Source of the DNA: Lutraria lutraria
Taxonomy: Eukaryota; Mollusca; Bivalvia; Venerida; Mactridae
Reading direction: 5' to 3'
DNA length: 64,000 bases
Assembly: GCA_964023205.1 (NCBI GenBank)
Contig: OZ026841.1
Location: 30,890,399-30,954,398 of the forward strand
The stretch's first letter is position 1. Each line of letters opens with the position of its first letter. This document shows positions 11,747-22,635 of the stretch, in pieces. Made by a program: the position numbers and the translations under genes. The notes below the pieces were generated by a model that saw only the letters and a program-made list of their open reading frames with translations, searched no databases and was not told the origin of the DNA.

Positions 11747-13210
11747 TCGATCCATTTGATTTGTATATGTCGTGTCACGGCGCCTTCATGAAAATAATGC
11801 CTGGGAGAGCTGTATCTGTTTGTCCTGGCATAATTAACAGACACCAATATCAATATCAATACACATACCTACAGCATGATAATACTATTATAGCCAAGTA
11901 AACTCCCAAATGGTTATCTTACCAATTAAAACTTATGACGACGAGGGTGAATTCAGAAGGTTTTATCATTCATTTCTTATTGTATAATTCTAAGATGGGC
12001 TCTATAATAATGTAATTACTGTATAAAGTTAGTGAAATTGCTTTCTGCTCTCTCACTTCAGAGTATATATGCTGAATAATATGAATGTAACTTAACCGAA
12101 ATGATTTTGCTACATGCATGAGCATTGATGACTGTACAGTACATTGGAAAGTTTGCACAGTTGTCGGGAAGTGATTGTATGCGTATTATAGACAATGACA
12201 AAATGAAATTGTATTGTTTGTGAAACTTCGTATATGTATTGCTGCGAAAGATGACTTTTTAATGTATTGAGCACAGTACATCAATGATTTGTACTTTATT
12301 TATACGCATTTAAATGGCCTTGTATGCATTACAGACACGCATTTTACGACAGTGTATCGTTTTGTAAAATTTGACCATTTTTCGTTTGAAAAATCTTCAA
12401 AAGCGAGTTTAGAATATCTTTAAAGGTAGTAAAAGTATACTTTTTCTGTTAGCGTGTTGAGTTGTCCACACGTTGCACTATATATGAGTTAAATATTTTG
12501 TACTGCATTGCATTAACATGGAAGTTTATAACACGCGTTGGAAAATTCGTATTGTCGAAGTTCTTTCCCTTCTATATATATATGGGTTACATGGGAAAAA
12601 AATGATTTTTTTTGTGACAAACCCCTTTGCCACCATCCGGTCTGGATCTATGATATTCGTAGAAATTCTCAAATTGACTATCACCAAGCCCTGTACAATG
12701 ATGCGTACAAAATGTAAGTAAATCTACAATTATGATCTATCAGGTAACACATCCACAGTTGAATGTAACGTCAAGCATTATATATTCGATTCGAAGGGAG
12801 ATTACTGATGCCAAATTAGTTTTAGCAATACTCAAGGGTTAATTCCCTTCACTGCCATTGTAGACCTAGGACTGCGAAATTTGTCACAATATGCCACAAT
12901 GCTTGTTCAACATCATTACAAGTAGAAGCAATAATTCAATTGTCAAAAGAAAACATTCACCCTACATTCCTAACCATTCATTACATAATGAATGGAAAGG
13001 CTGTAGAAAATATAGTACATGTACGTCAGTTTAGCGTTTAAAAATATTAATTCGTGAGTATGGTTACCAGACCGATACGACTCTGTTAACGTTTCTTATT
13101 TAACTTATTATTTCTTCGGATTCAATGTCATTTTCTACTTTATTTCAGTTACATCGATCGTGGCTAATAGTTTTATCATGCAACTGCCATGGTAACTGCC
13201 TGATAACACA
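11747..13210. other. AT-rich spacer with one small hairpin
   Basis: No gene recognised. At 12972-12993 the CCATTCATTA and TAATGAATGG arms form a 10-bp stem with a 2-nt loop. Confidence 0.4.
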
Positions 13211-13241
13211 TGACCTGAGAACATTATGTGTTCTCAGGTCA
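13211..13241. repeat. Perfect 13-bp-stem hairpin
   Basis: TGACCTGAGAACA, a 5-nt loop, then TGTTCTCAGGTCA. No flanking direct repeat was found. Confidence 0.85.
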
Positions 13242-13585
13242 ATAGGATGCTATAGTAGCATGAGAACACTTTTTGGCTCCGCCCACTCGACTATTTAAAT
13301 TAATGCGCATATGTTTTTGTGTATTCAATTGTTGTTTTGAATATTTTTCACCAAATTTGTAATTGTTAACAAATGATTTCTTTAATGTGAAATTAAATTT
13401 TGTGATCTATGGGAGTTTTTTTTTATTATTTCGCCCAATTGCAGTGAACTATTTATCTGCGGATGTTGACTGTTTATAGTGTGATTTGCCGGGTGACCGT
13501 TATCATCACACTAGCGAATTAAACGCTAAATTTTAGGTGAAATGACACTAAATTATGCTCCGAAAACTGAGTTACATGATAAATA

Positions 13586-13725
13586 GAAACTCGGGTCACT
13601 GTCCGGTGAGAACAATGTTATCAGACTCGGCGATATCGTCCAGGGTGACTCGCTAAAGCTCGCCACCCTGGACGATATCACCTCGCCTGATAACATTGTT
13701 CTCACCGGACAGTGACCCGAGTTTC
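13586..13725. mobile_element. 140-bp long-hairpin MITE
   Basis: The outer arms are 39 bp and perfectly complementary (GAAACTCGGGTCACTGTCC... facing its mirror). An inner 16-bp perfect pair, GATATCGTCCAGGGTG, flanks a short loop. The sequence is GC-richer than its surroundings. It would fold into one long stem with a bulge. Confidence 0.9.
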
Positions 13726-13727
13726 TC

Positions 13728-14312
13728 TATATCCCAACCAGCTTCCCTGGACTACATTTAGGCTTTTACCAGTACTACTCATGCATACTCTATCCACAAG
13801 CTACTACCAAGCTACCCCACATAATTCAGAGGTGAAGGCCAATTTCACAGAAGTCTACTACCGGCGTGTGAATTTAGGGCCCCACATACCCTCTACTACC
13901 AAGGAATTCTTGTTACACTGAAAATGAAGCACAGTCAAATATTATGTTTATAACATGTTCTATAAGAACAAAATAAAGTTTTTTTTTAAAAATCACCGTA
14001 TTTTTTATTTACACCGGAGTGGGTATGAAATCACGAAGGAATAAAGAAATTTACCCTGTAGCTAATGAAAACAAACTTAGGTCACTTCGATGTCGAGAGG
14101 TACTTTTGGAGGGCTTATTGCTCCAGTTCCAGAGGGTAACAAGAATTCCTATGTAGTAGAGGATCTATGGGGGCCTTCACACGCCGGTAGCCTGTGGTTG
14201 ATTTAACATAGAATGTAATATCCTCGGTCAAATTTGTCACAGTGTAAGTCTCGCCCTGGGGATCGAACCCGGTAAGCTCAGTAGACCAACGCTCTAATAA
14301 CTGAGCTTACCG
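13728..14312 (-). mobile_element. tRNA-derived SINE, split by an insertion
   Basis: The head (about 14230-14312, minus strand) has A box AGCTCAGTTATTAGAGCG and B box GGGTTCGATCCCC. The body at 13728-13845 matches the body of the intact SINE at 30131-30407 (CCAGTACT, TCTATCCACAAGCTA, CCAAGCTACCCCAC). The two halves are separated by the inverted-repeat element at 13846-14196. RNA polymerase III-type boxes and the shared body support a SINE. Confidence 0.75.
13846..14196. mobile_element. Inverted-repeat element nested in the SINE
   Basis: The ends are CACAG and CTGTG. ACCGGCGTGTGAA, CCCTCTACTAC and GGAATTCTTGTTAC are mirrored between 13860-13920 and 14130-14190. Removing it joins the two SINE halves in the order seen at 30131-30407. 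Confidence 0.65.
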
Positions 14313-14748
14313 TGTGAGCATCTAAAGTTTCGAATGGAAAAATACGTATGAAAATATTTAGGGAGTAGAAAGTACACGTTTTCGACCTACATGTTTTGGT
14401 CAAGTAACCGCAGCCATCAACCCAATTGACAACACTAGTAAAATCTTTTATAGACAAAAATCTTACGGATACACACAGAATACTGTACATTGTACATTTG
14501 CATATAGTATTATATATATGCCATATACAGGGTGTCCGGAAACTGAGAAAGGTAACATTATCGTACATTTTTAATGTCCCTTTAACAGATGAAAACATAA
14601 TACATATATATAGATACTATAACGACGTCGATGATGAAAATGTACTTTTGCTTTCAAATGTGTATTGAAGTGCAAATTCTAAAGATACTTTAAAGGTATT
14701 CTGACACAACAAAATCTAACACATATTTAAGTTTAGATCATACATATA
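14313..14748. other. No gene; mariner-like end motif
   Basis: Contains CAGGGTGTCCGGAAACTGAG near 14528. CAGGGTGTCC is a motif seen at ends of some Tc1/mariner-type repeats, but no partner end was found. Confidence 0.3.
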
Positions 14749-14815
14749 CAGTACAACTTCTCCAGAGCGGCCCTCTGTAGAGCAACAACCTCCCTATAAC
14801 AACACTCCAACATTT
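14749..14815. mobile_element. Pogo/Tigger-like MITE, 5' fragment
   Basis: Starts TA-CAGTACAACTTCTCCAGAGC and continues GGCCCTCTGTAGAGCAACAA. The right terminal repeat is missing, so the copy is truncated. Confidence 0.6.
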
Positions 14816-14971
14816 CCTGGAAGGATTAGAAAGCAGTTTCAGCCACAGACTGGTCCGGTGTTCTGAACATGTACGAACTATCGAACAAAGATATTGCTGT
14901 TGACGAACTTCCTGAACCTATCATCATTGAGCTCGACTTGGATTCAGACTCAGAGACAGACATCGACAGAC

Positions 14972-15005
14972 CAGGTAGTTGTATTTAGATTAATACAACT
15001 ACCTG
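14972..15005. mobile_element. 34-bp palindrome with 7-bp flanking duplication
   Basis: The arms CAGGTAGTTGTATT and AATACAACTACCTG (14 bp, perfect) surround a 6-nt loop. GACAGAC occurs immediately on both sides (14965-14971 and 15006-15012). The same arms form the 28-bp palindrome at 22290-22317. Confidence 0.8.
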
Positions 15006-15012
15006 GACAGAC

Positions 15013-16604
15013 ACAGCGAGTGAAGTAGGAGATCAGTGAAATGAACTGCGCGCATGCATTGTGCAATATATAAAATTGCATTGTATTTATAAAAAAAACA
15101 CACACACACACAAAGATAAAAAAATCAATGAAAAAAACAGCAGACACAATAAAAATGAAATATACAGTGAGATAAAACATGTTCATATCTATGGTCTCCA
15201 TTTAAAATGCCGAAGCTACATAATCTCAACTTTTGAGGAGATGCATTTCTTTTCATTTTTCAATGCACAATAACATTTAAACGTTATTTTTGGCGTTTTT
15301 CAGAATGTCTTACCATGACACACATTCGTACGATAAAAATATTGCAAATAAATTATTGGCCAGTAAAATGTAACTTCGACTTTTAGATTGTCTTGTATTT
15401 GTAGCTTCGACAATAATACCTGTATCAGTTGGATCTGTTACAGTTCCTATTTCATTAAAATTATTGAATGGAAAAAACATTCAACAATATTAAAGTTTAA
15501 ACCTAGCTCTGGTTATCAGCATATTCGAGCAGGAGCAGAGTTGATGGACATATCAATGTAGCGGCTCAATAAGCAATAGAAAATCAAATACTGAAATAAA
15601 TAGACAAAGAACGAAAATTAAAGCAGAAACAGCACAATTTGACCATTCCAACATGTTCATCTATTGAACAATTTCAACATCAACATTTGAACAATTTATC
15701 ACATGTTCTATAAGAAATATTTAACCGAAACACGAAACAAAAACGTAATATCTTTAAGATTCGAATCTATTTCAAAAACATGCTCAAGCTTAAGTTTTAT
15801 CAACAACAGAATATGGTGCTATTATGTAATAATAAATCTTACGCAATTTATTATATTATCTATATGAATCAGTTAACTTAACAACGAGACAAAAACAAAA
15901 AATCCTAGTTCAACAAGCAAAACTATTTTATCTTAAACTAACATTCGCAACACATAGTTTAATCAGAGACATAGATAATCTATATATATATATATATATA
16001 TGTCTCTGGTTTTATCAACAATGGAATGGTGCCAGTTAATAATGAATATTACACGATTTATCATATTATGATATGTAGAGACGCATGCAAAATGACGAAC
16101 CTTGAGCTGTTCAGATTTATATAATCTAATTAATCAAATAGACGAACATATAGTTCACAGAAACTGCAACAGTAATACCACCATTAGCAACAAATATTGT
16201 CATAAAGTTTGTTTTCTGTATGTATTTATTATCAAAATACTCACACTGATTGTATTATAAAATGAAATTTCAATTTCGACAATTCATTTTCCTGGCTGTT
16301 TACATTATTTTTTGCAAAATGTCGAAGTTCCAGTAACTTCGTCTTTTTGTCTCATCTGATTTTGACAGTCAATCACGGTTCACAAGTTCATTTTGACATG
16401 TTTTGATTGACTGGAGGTTTCGTCATTTTCGCGGCATATGCGCATTTCCCGCGCCAGATAGTGCAAAAAGGCGAATTCATAAAAAAATGTATGTTCGGCA
16501 TTTTGATTGGGGACCATCAAAGTTTTACAAAAAATGCTTAAACGTACTTATCAAAAATATACAATATGCCCGAAAAAAGGTATGGTGCAATCTGGAATTG
16601 AACT
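15013..16604. other. AT-rich spacer with microsatellites
   Basis: A (CA)n run lies near 15099-15112. Open frames near 15061-15273 are low-complexity Lys/Asn-rich and unsupported. No gene seen. Confidence 0.4.
15964..16008. repeat. 45-bp CAGAGACATA palindrome with (TA)n core
   Basis: CAGAGACATA and TATGTCTCTG are perfect 10-bp arms around a (TA)n core. The flanks GTTTAAT and GTTTTAT match at six of seven bases, a possible target duplication. Similar ends occur at 20082-20131 and 49292-49462. Confidence 0.6.
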
Positions 16605-16737
16605 CATCCCAGCAAACACTTGACGTTGTAATAACGTTGTACAGACGTTGTACCCTGACGTTGGATGACCGTTGAATTTAGGTTGTAAATGAAAGCTTTT
16701 TAGACGTCATTTTCCGACGTCGGTACAACGTCGTGTA

Positions 16738-16893
16738 TACAACCAAAATCCAACGTGTATACAACCAAAATCCAACCTGTATTCAACCAAAATCCAACGT
16801 GTATACAATCTAAATCCAACGTGTATACAACCTAAATCCAACCTGTATACAACAAAAATCCAACCTGTATACAACCAGAATCCAACATGTATA
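16738..16893. repeat. 22-bp minisatellite, seven units
   Basis: The unit is TATACAACCAAAATCCAACG followed by TG, with small variations. It lies inside the 2.9-kb TIR element next to its left ACGTTG-rich end. Confidence 0.92.
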
Positions 16894-18436
16894 TATACTA
16901 GTAATTACACGCCTGTAAGTAAGGTGATTATATCAACAAAACTCAGGGATTTTCAAACAAAGAATATATAATGACGCCAGTTACTAATCCTAAATAATTA
17001 GTTCTTCATGAGGATTCTGAACACTATTCACAATATTAAAAATAATATCGCTCAATAATTGTCTATAACCTATATCAGAAAGTTCACTTTTAATCTCACT
17101 ATATACAACTTAAACTATATCGATTGAAATGTCAAACAAAAAACAAATGTCATTTAAAATTTAGAATATATCTGAAATTTATTCTTGCAAATTATTACAT
17201 ACACAGACACACATACCGTACATATATAAACACACAGTAGATGATTTTTTAGTGATAATGAACACTTAACAGTTCGTCTAAATGACATATACAAAACAGT
17301 TAAGGACTAATAAATTAATCCCTCTGAATTTCCCGTCTGTCTATCTGGAGCCTACTTCAGCGGACAGGCCTGGCTGGCATATCCTGTTCAGTTTCCTTTG
17401 GCATAGACTTCATAGTACTTGCTGAAATAGTAGAATTGCAAGCATATTCAGTCAGTGGATATTTTCAGAAGTCAATTAATATATTCAAGCTAGTCATTTT
17501 TACTATTTAAAAGATTTATATACAGTATTTCGTGTTTCTTTTATCAATCTGCCATGATAAATACATATATTTTCTAAAAACTGGATTACACCAAGTAACA
17601 AAATCAAAGAGAAAAATACACAAGCTCACAGAAAACTGAACATGAAGAATTTATTCTAACATGTATATAACTTATAATATTCAATATATAATGCAATCTC
17701 AAACATTATTATTTAGACAAGCATTTTGCTATGAGAAAGCCCAGCTGTTTTACTAAATCAGTGTTTGTATGATATTGTGTTGTAGTACTCGTACATAATT
17801 TTATAACCATGACTGAATTAACTACAGCTTATTCTGAAATAAAGAATAATAAATTTACCCTGGACAACGCCAAACAAGCTTGACTTGTAGACTTCCATCG
17901 TTCCCAGTCATGTTAAATTTGGACATCAATCTGTGAACAGTTATAATAAACTATAGGTTAGAGCAAATGTTGATAATGTATTACTTATCCAAAAATTCTG
18001 TAACTTGACACATGAACATTGAAAATAAAACTATAATATTTATATGAATTCATTGTGGTATCAACTAGTGATCATAACTCAAAAACATGCTAAGCATAAT
18101 AAATCCAAACATACTTCTACTCAAGTCTGAAGCATACAAGTTCCCCACACGAAACTAACAATTAACATAACATTATCTCTCTCAAGTTTTCATAAACACA
18201 TACGTGCCTATAGAACATTTGACCTGAGGACTCATCAATCAATTCGGGCACTGGCCAGTGTTGGCAGATGTCAGTAATAAAACCTTCTCTGGAATAGTTT
18301 CAAATTAATTTCATGCTGTTTTTCATGCTCGATTTTGTGTGAAATAATGGACATTAAGACTATGTAACTGATACCAGAACGATGTTGTGTAGTTGTTTTA
18401 CACAACAGATAGTTTTAAATGTAAAATGCCACTAAG

Positions 18437-18740
18437 CCCGTGTCCACATCAAAACTATGAAATTATCCCATTGTTTAAAAATGCATTTGAGTAGTGCATT
18501 TCTATAAGAAAACTGTAAAGCAATCAACACAACAATGGGCGCAATAATTACACATTTTCTCTGAATTTCACCAGTTTTGAAATGTACATATAGTCATTTG
18601 TTTTACCATTTTTTAAAGTGTGACAAAGGTCCGTGTACACATCTTAACTCTATGATGATCGCACTTTTAAATAAAAATACATTTGAATCCATTTCTTTAA
18701 GCGAACTTTAATGCGACCAACACAATATTGGGTACAATTA
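18437..18740. repeat. Diverged tandem duplication, ~213-bp period
   Basis: CCGTGTCCACATC at 18437 and CCGTGTACACATC near 18650 each lead into parallel series of words (ACTATGA, CACTTTTAAA or TTGTTTAAA, ATACATTTGA, CAACACAA-ATTGGG). Confidence 0.6.
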
Positions 18741-19500
18741 GTTATAAAATTGATTGTTACTTGTTTGATTTAAAATAAAAGTTTGCTTAATTTCCGAATA
18801 CATGCATGTACACGCACATCTTTCTACTGACATTCTTAATACTAATCAAAATTAAATCACACTTCAAATTAAATAAAAGATTCCACTTACCTTAAAATCC
18901 GAATTTGACAGATCTTTTGTATCTTATCCCGAATTCGAAGTTCTTCTCTTGGGGCCGTTGAACACTATTCAATATAACCGTTGCTGATATTTTTGAATAA
19001 TTAGATCTCGATCTATCCATTTTCATGAAAATTAAACGACTGAATCCATTTATTTTGAAGGTTTTATGAAGAATATTTTAAAATTGTTGTCGACAAACGT
19101 TTCTTTTTTTCAAATAGTGTAGAAAAACATTATCGTAAAATTCGAAAATAACAGGATCCTCGAAGCGACGCCTATCGGTGACATGAAACAATTTAAGGGG
19201 AGTAAACATGTCTGAGTATTTTGCTATTTTTAACTCACACCTTATACCTAATAAATATACGTAAGAACAAGGTTAATGTTTTTTTGTCGTTGTTTTCTCA
19301 TCATAATATTCATTTTTTGTTATGATTTCAACAAAATCATTATCTGACCATAATCCAGCGTCATGCAGACGTCTTATTGAGACGTTGTATAGACGTCGTG
19401 ATTCTAACGTTGAATCAACGTTGGATTTAGGTCGCCGACGTCGCGACTTAAATACAACGCATATACAACGTTGATACAACGTCGGGTGTTTGCTGGGATG

Positions 19501-20081
19501 CATGTTGACTCATAATGAATCCGTACGTTCTACACACTACGCCAGCGTCACTCACTTACTAAAAACGTTGTGCTAAATTATATTCTACAAGCTTTTTGAA
19601 ACGCTAACATTTTAGTTGAAAGGTCGTAAAACGAAATTATCTTCAGTATTTTTTTTTAAATGAAAAATAACTCATGGCCTGTTTATAATTATGTGTTATT
19701 CAATCAAATGCTCAAGGAAAAGATCAGGTTCCCCCGTTGTTATTTTAACTAATTACGTTTTTCACCTTTAATAAAATGATATGTCGTAAAAGTAAACAAA
19801 TACGGTACTATTGGGTCGGCATTAATTCTCCCGTATTGAAGTTACAGGCCGGATTGAAGTCACACTGAATAATGTATGAAGGGGGCGTGGCTTATTTATT
19901 GTTGCTCTTTATAGGGAAACATGGAATGTTAAATTCTACCGCACGAATGTTTGATAACGTTTTGTGGTTTCTAACAGTGACAAATACAATGTACACGTGT
20001 ATATATATGTAAGCTATTTCCCGTTTTAACTAAAAATAAAACTACAAGGAGGATACCTAACAACAGTTATGTAATCTGAAC
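19501..20081. other. Spacer with one isolated minisatellite unit
   Basis: CTCCCGTATTGAAGTTACA near 19828 is a single unit of the 41-bp minisatellite that becomes tandem only from 20.96 kb. No gene seen. Confidence 0.5.
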
Positions 20082-20131
20082 CAGCTAGAGACGTATGAAT
20101 TATAATACAACTCTTGTATTGTACGTCTCTG
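20082..20131. mobile_element. 50-bp hairpin with 7-bp flanking duplication
   Basis: The ends are CAG..AGACGTA and TACGTCTCTG, with an inner AATACAA/TTGTATT stem. TCTGAAC lies at 20075-20081 and again at 20132-20138. Same class as the palindromes at 14972 and 22290. Confidence 0.65.
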
Positions 20132-20254
20132 TCTGAACGTACATGTATATGCAACTGCAAGTGTTTTGTCAGTCCAATACGTACGGAAGAATAAGTTTAT
20201 CTAGGAGTTCACTGATGATCGATTATAATATAACCACAGAGATCACAGGATGCA

Positions 20255-20958
20255 TTGACTATTGACTGGACGCCTGTGCTACTGTGTAATAATGTTATGG
20301 AAGCATGGTCTATATTTAAACAATCTTTCATGAATGTTGTCAGTGAAATTGCTCCCATGAAGCAAGTTCGCATTAAAACTAGAACAGAACCATGGATGGA
20401 CAGTGGTGTACAAATTGATACACAAGAGAGATATTCTTTATAAAGAAATCTAGAAGTGAAGATGATTTTTTACTTTATAAACATGTTAGAAATCAAGTGC
20501 AGTATTTAATTAAAAATTGTAAAACTGATTTTTTCAAAAATAGTATTGAAGAGAATAGAATAGACTAAAATAAATTGTGGAATACCATCCAAACAAGGAT
20601 GTTCAGCTTCTAACATTGGATTAAACATTGATAACACGATATGTTTTGATAAACTTAGAGTAGCGGAAAAGTTTAATGATGTTTTTACCACAGTTGCTCA
20701 AAAATTGGTAGAAAAACTTCCTGCTGGGGTAAATATGTTTGGTAGAAGTTTTTTTAGAATTTTTTATCGTAAAACCTAATGATTTCTCTTTATCAGTTTT
20801 TGCCAAGGAAACTGTTATCAAGTATTTAAATAAATAAGGGGCTAATAAAGTGACAGGCCTTGATGGAATTTCCACTCGTTTCAAAAAGATCGATAGTGTG
20901 CATAATATTGCCAAACCCCTTACTCATATAATTATTTTGTCCATTATTACTTTAGTTA
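20255..20958 (+). pseudogene. Non-LTR retrotransposon (LINE) ORF2 fragment
   Basis: The reading shows the linker between endonuclease and reverse transcriptase of Jockey/CR1-like LINEs: FKQSFMNVVSEIAPMKQVR then PWMDSG. After a frame change come YKHVRNQVQYLIKNCKTDFF and EKFNDVFTTVAQKLVEKLP. Finally the start of the reverse-transcriptase domain appears as KVTGLDGISTRFKK and PLTHIIILSIITLVSFP. Several stops and at least two frame changes make it dead. It stops short of the catalytic FADD-type box because the minisatellite begins at about 20957. The clade is not resolvable. Confidence 0.8.
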
Positions 20959-20993
20959 GTTTCCCGTATTGAAGTTACATCCTAGTCCTATTG

Positions 20994-21080
20994 CAATCTC
21001 TACCCAGAGTTGTCGTTTCCGCTACGCTCACACTATGTGTGGATTGGAAAGGATCGAACGACAACTCTGGGTAGAGATTG
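20994..21080. mobile_element. 87-bp mini-MITE with 9-bp target duplication
   Basis: CAATCTCTACCCAGAGTTGT opens the element and its reverse complement closes it. GTCCTATTG flanks it directly on both sides (20985-20993, 21081-21089). Removing the element and one duplicate restores a normal minisatellite unit (CCTAGTCCTATTGAG; neighbours have CCTAGTCCCATTGAG). The family member at 11667-11746 shares the arms. Confidence 0.92.
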
Positions 21081-22289
21081 GTCCTATTGAGGTAGTTTCC
21101 CGTATTATAGGTACATCTTAGTTGTTTTTAGTCAATTACCGCATTGAAGGTACATCTCGACCGTTTTTATATAGTTTCCCGCATTGAAGGTACATCTAGA
21201 TCTTTTTTTGTTAGTTTCCCAAATTGAAGGTACATCTCGACTACATCACTACATCTTAGTTGTTTTAGTCAGTTCCCGCATTGAAGGTACATCTCTACCG
21301 GTTTTAGTCAGTTCCCGCATTGAAAGTACATCTCGACCGCTTTTAGATAGTTTCCCGTATTGAAGGTACATCTCGACTGTTTTTAGTCAGTTTCCCGTAT
21401 TGAAGTTACACCCAGGCCCCATTGAGTTAGTTTCCCGTATTGAAGGTACATCTCAGTTGCTTTTAGTTAGTTCCCGCATTGAAGTTACACCCTAGTCCCA
21501 TTGAGTTAGTTTCCCCTATTGAAGGTACATCTCGACCGTTTTTAGTCAGTTTCCCGCATTGTAGTTACACCCTAGTCCCATTGAGTTAGTTTCCCGTATT
21601 GAAGGTACATCTTAGTTGTTTTTAGTCAGTTCCCACATTGAAGGTACATCTCTACCGGTTTTAGATAGTTTCCCGTATTGAAGTTACACCCTAGTCCCAT
21701 TGAGCTAGATTCCCGTATTGAAGGTACATCTCGACTGTTTGTTTAGTTTCCCGCATTGAAGTTACACCCTAGCCCCACTGAGTTAGTTTCCCGTATTGAA
21801 GGTACATCTTAGTTGTTTTTAGTCAGTTCCCGCATTGAAGGTACATCTCTACCGGTTTTAGTCAGTTTCCGCATTGAAGGTACATCTCGACCGGTTTTAG
21901 TTAGTTTCCCGTATTGAAGATACATATCGACCGTTTTTAGTCAGTTTCCCGTATTGAAGTTACACCCTAGCCCCATTGAGTTAGTTTCCCGTATTGAAGG
22001 TACATCTTAGTTGTTTTTAGTCAGTTCCCGCATTGAATGTACATCTCTACCGGTTTTAGTCAGTTTCCGCATTGAAGGTACATCTCGACCGGTTTTAGTT
22101 AGATTCCCCTATTGAAGGTACATCTCGACTGTTTTTAGTCAGTTTATCCGCATTGAAGTTACACCCTAGTCCCATTGAGTTAGATTCCCCTATTGAAGGT
22201 ACATCTCGACCGTATTAGTCAGTTTCCCGCATTGAAGTTACACCCTAGCCCCATTGAGTTAGTTTCCCGTATTGAAGGTACATCTCTAC

Positions 22290-22317
22290 CAGGTAGTTGT
22301 ATAAATACAACTACCTG
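22290..22317. mobile_element. 28-bp perfect palindrome with 8-bp target duplication
   Basis: The 13-bp arms CAGGTAGTTGTAT and ATACAACTACCTG surround a 2-nt loop. ATCTCTAC flanks both sides (22282-22289, 22318-22325). Neighbouring minisatellite units contain the uninterrupted site CATCTCTACCGGTTTTAG. The ends CAG...CTG and an 8-bp duplication would fit hAT-type transposition. Confidence 0.9.
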
Positions 22318-22635
22318 ATCTCTACCGGTTTTAGATAGTTTCCCGTATTGAAGGTACATCACAGTCGTTTTGAGTTAGTTTCCGCAATGAATGAAGGTAC
22401 ATCCTAGCCGTATATAGTTAGTTTCCTGTATTGAAAGTACCCGGCCGTTTCGAGATAGTTCCCGCATTGAAGGTACATGACGGCCGTTTTGAGTTGGTTT
22501 CCCGCATTGAAGGTACATCCTAGCCGTATATAGTTAGTTTCCCGTATTGAAGGTACATCCCGGACGTTTTGAGTTTGTTTCCGCAATGAAGGTACAGCCC
22601 GGACATATCGAGTTGGTTTCCCGCATTGAAAATTG

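Larger units (their letters stand above)
16605..19500. mobile_element. 2.9-kb TIR element with ACGTTG subterminal motifs
   Basis: The ends are CATCCCAGCAAACAC (left) and GTGTTTGCTGGGATG (right). Both subterminal regions (16620-16735, 19350-19490) are packed with ACGTTG and ACAACGT words in both orientations, the likely transposase-binding zone. Behind the left end is a 22-bp minisatellite. No transposase frame survives, so it appears non-autonomous. The ~2.4-kb interior is AT-rich and unrecognised. Confidence 0.75.
20957..22635. repeat. ~41-bp minisatellite, block 1
   Basis: Repeats of AGTTTCCCGCATTGAAGGTA followed by CATCTCGACCGTTTTTAGTT, with variants (GTATTGAAGTTACACCCTAG, CCCATTGAG). Two or more unit types alternate, giving a higher-order pattern of paired ~41-bp units. 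Two palindromic insertions (20994-21080 and 22290-22317) interrupt it. Minus-strand open frames here are products of the repeat. Confidence 0.95.

Noticed and set aside
14278..14598. 106-codon minus-strand frame
   Set aside because: It overlaps the SINE head and a mariner-type end motif; no protein features.
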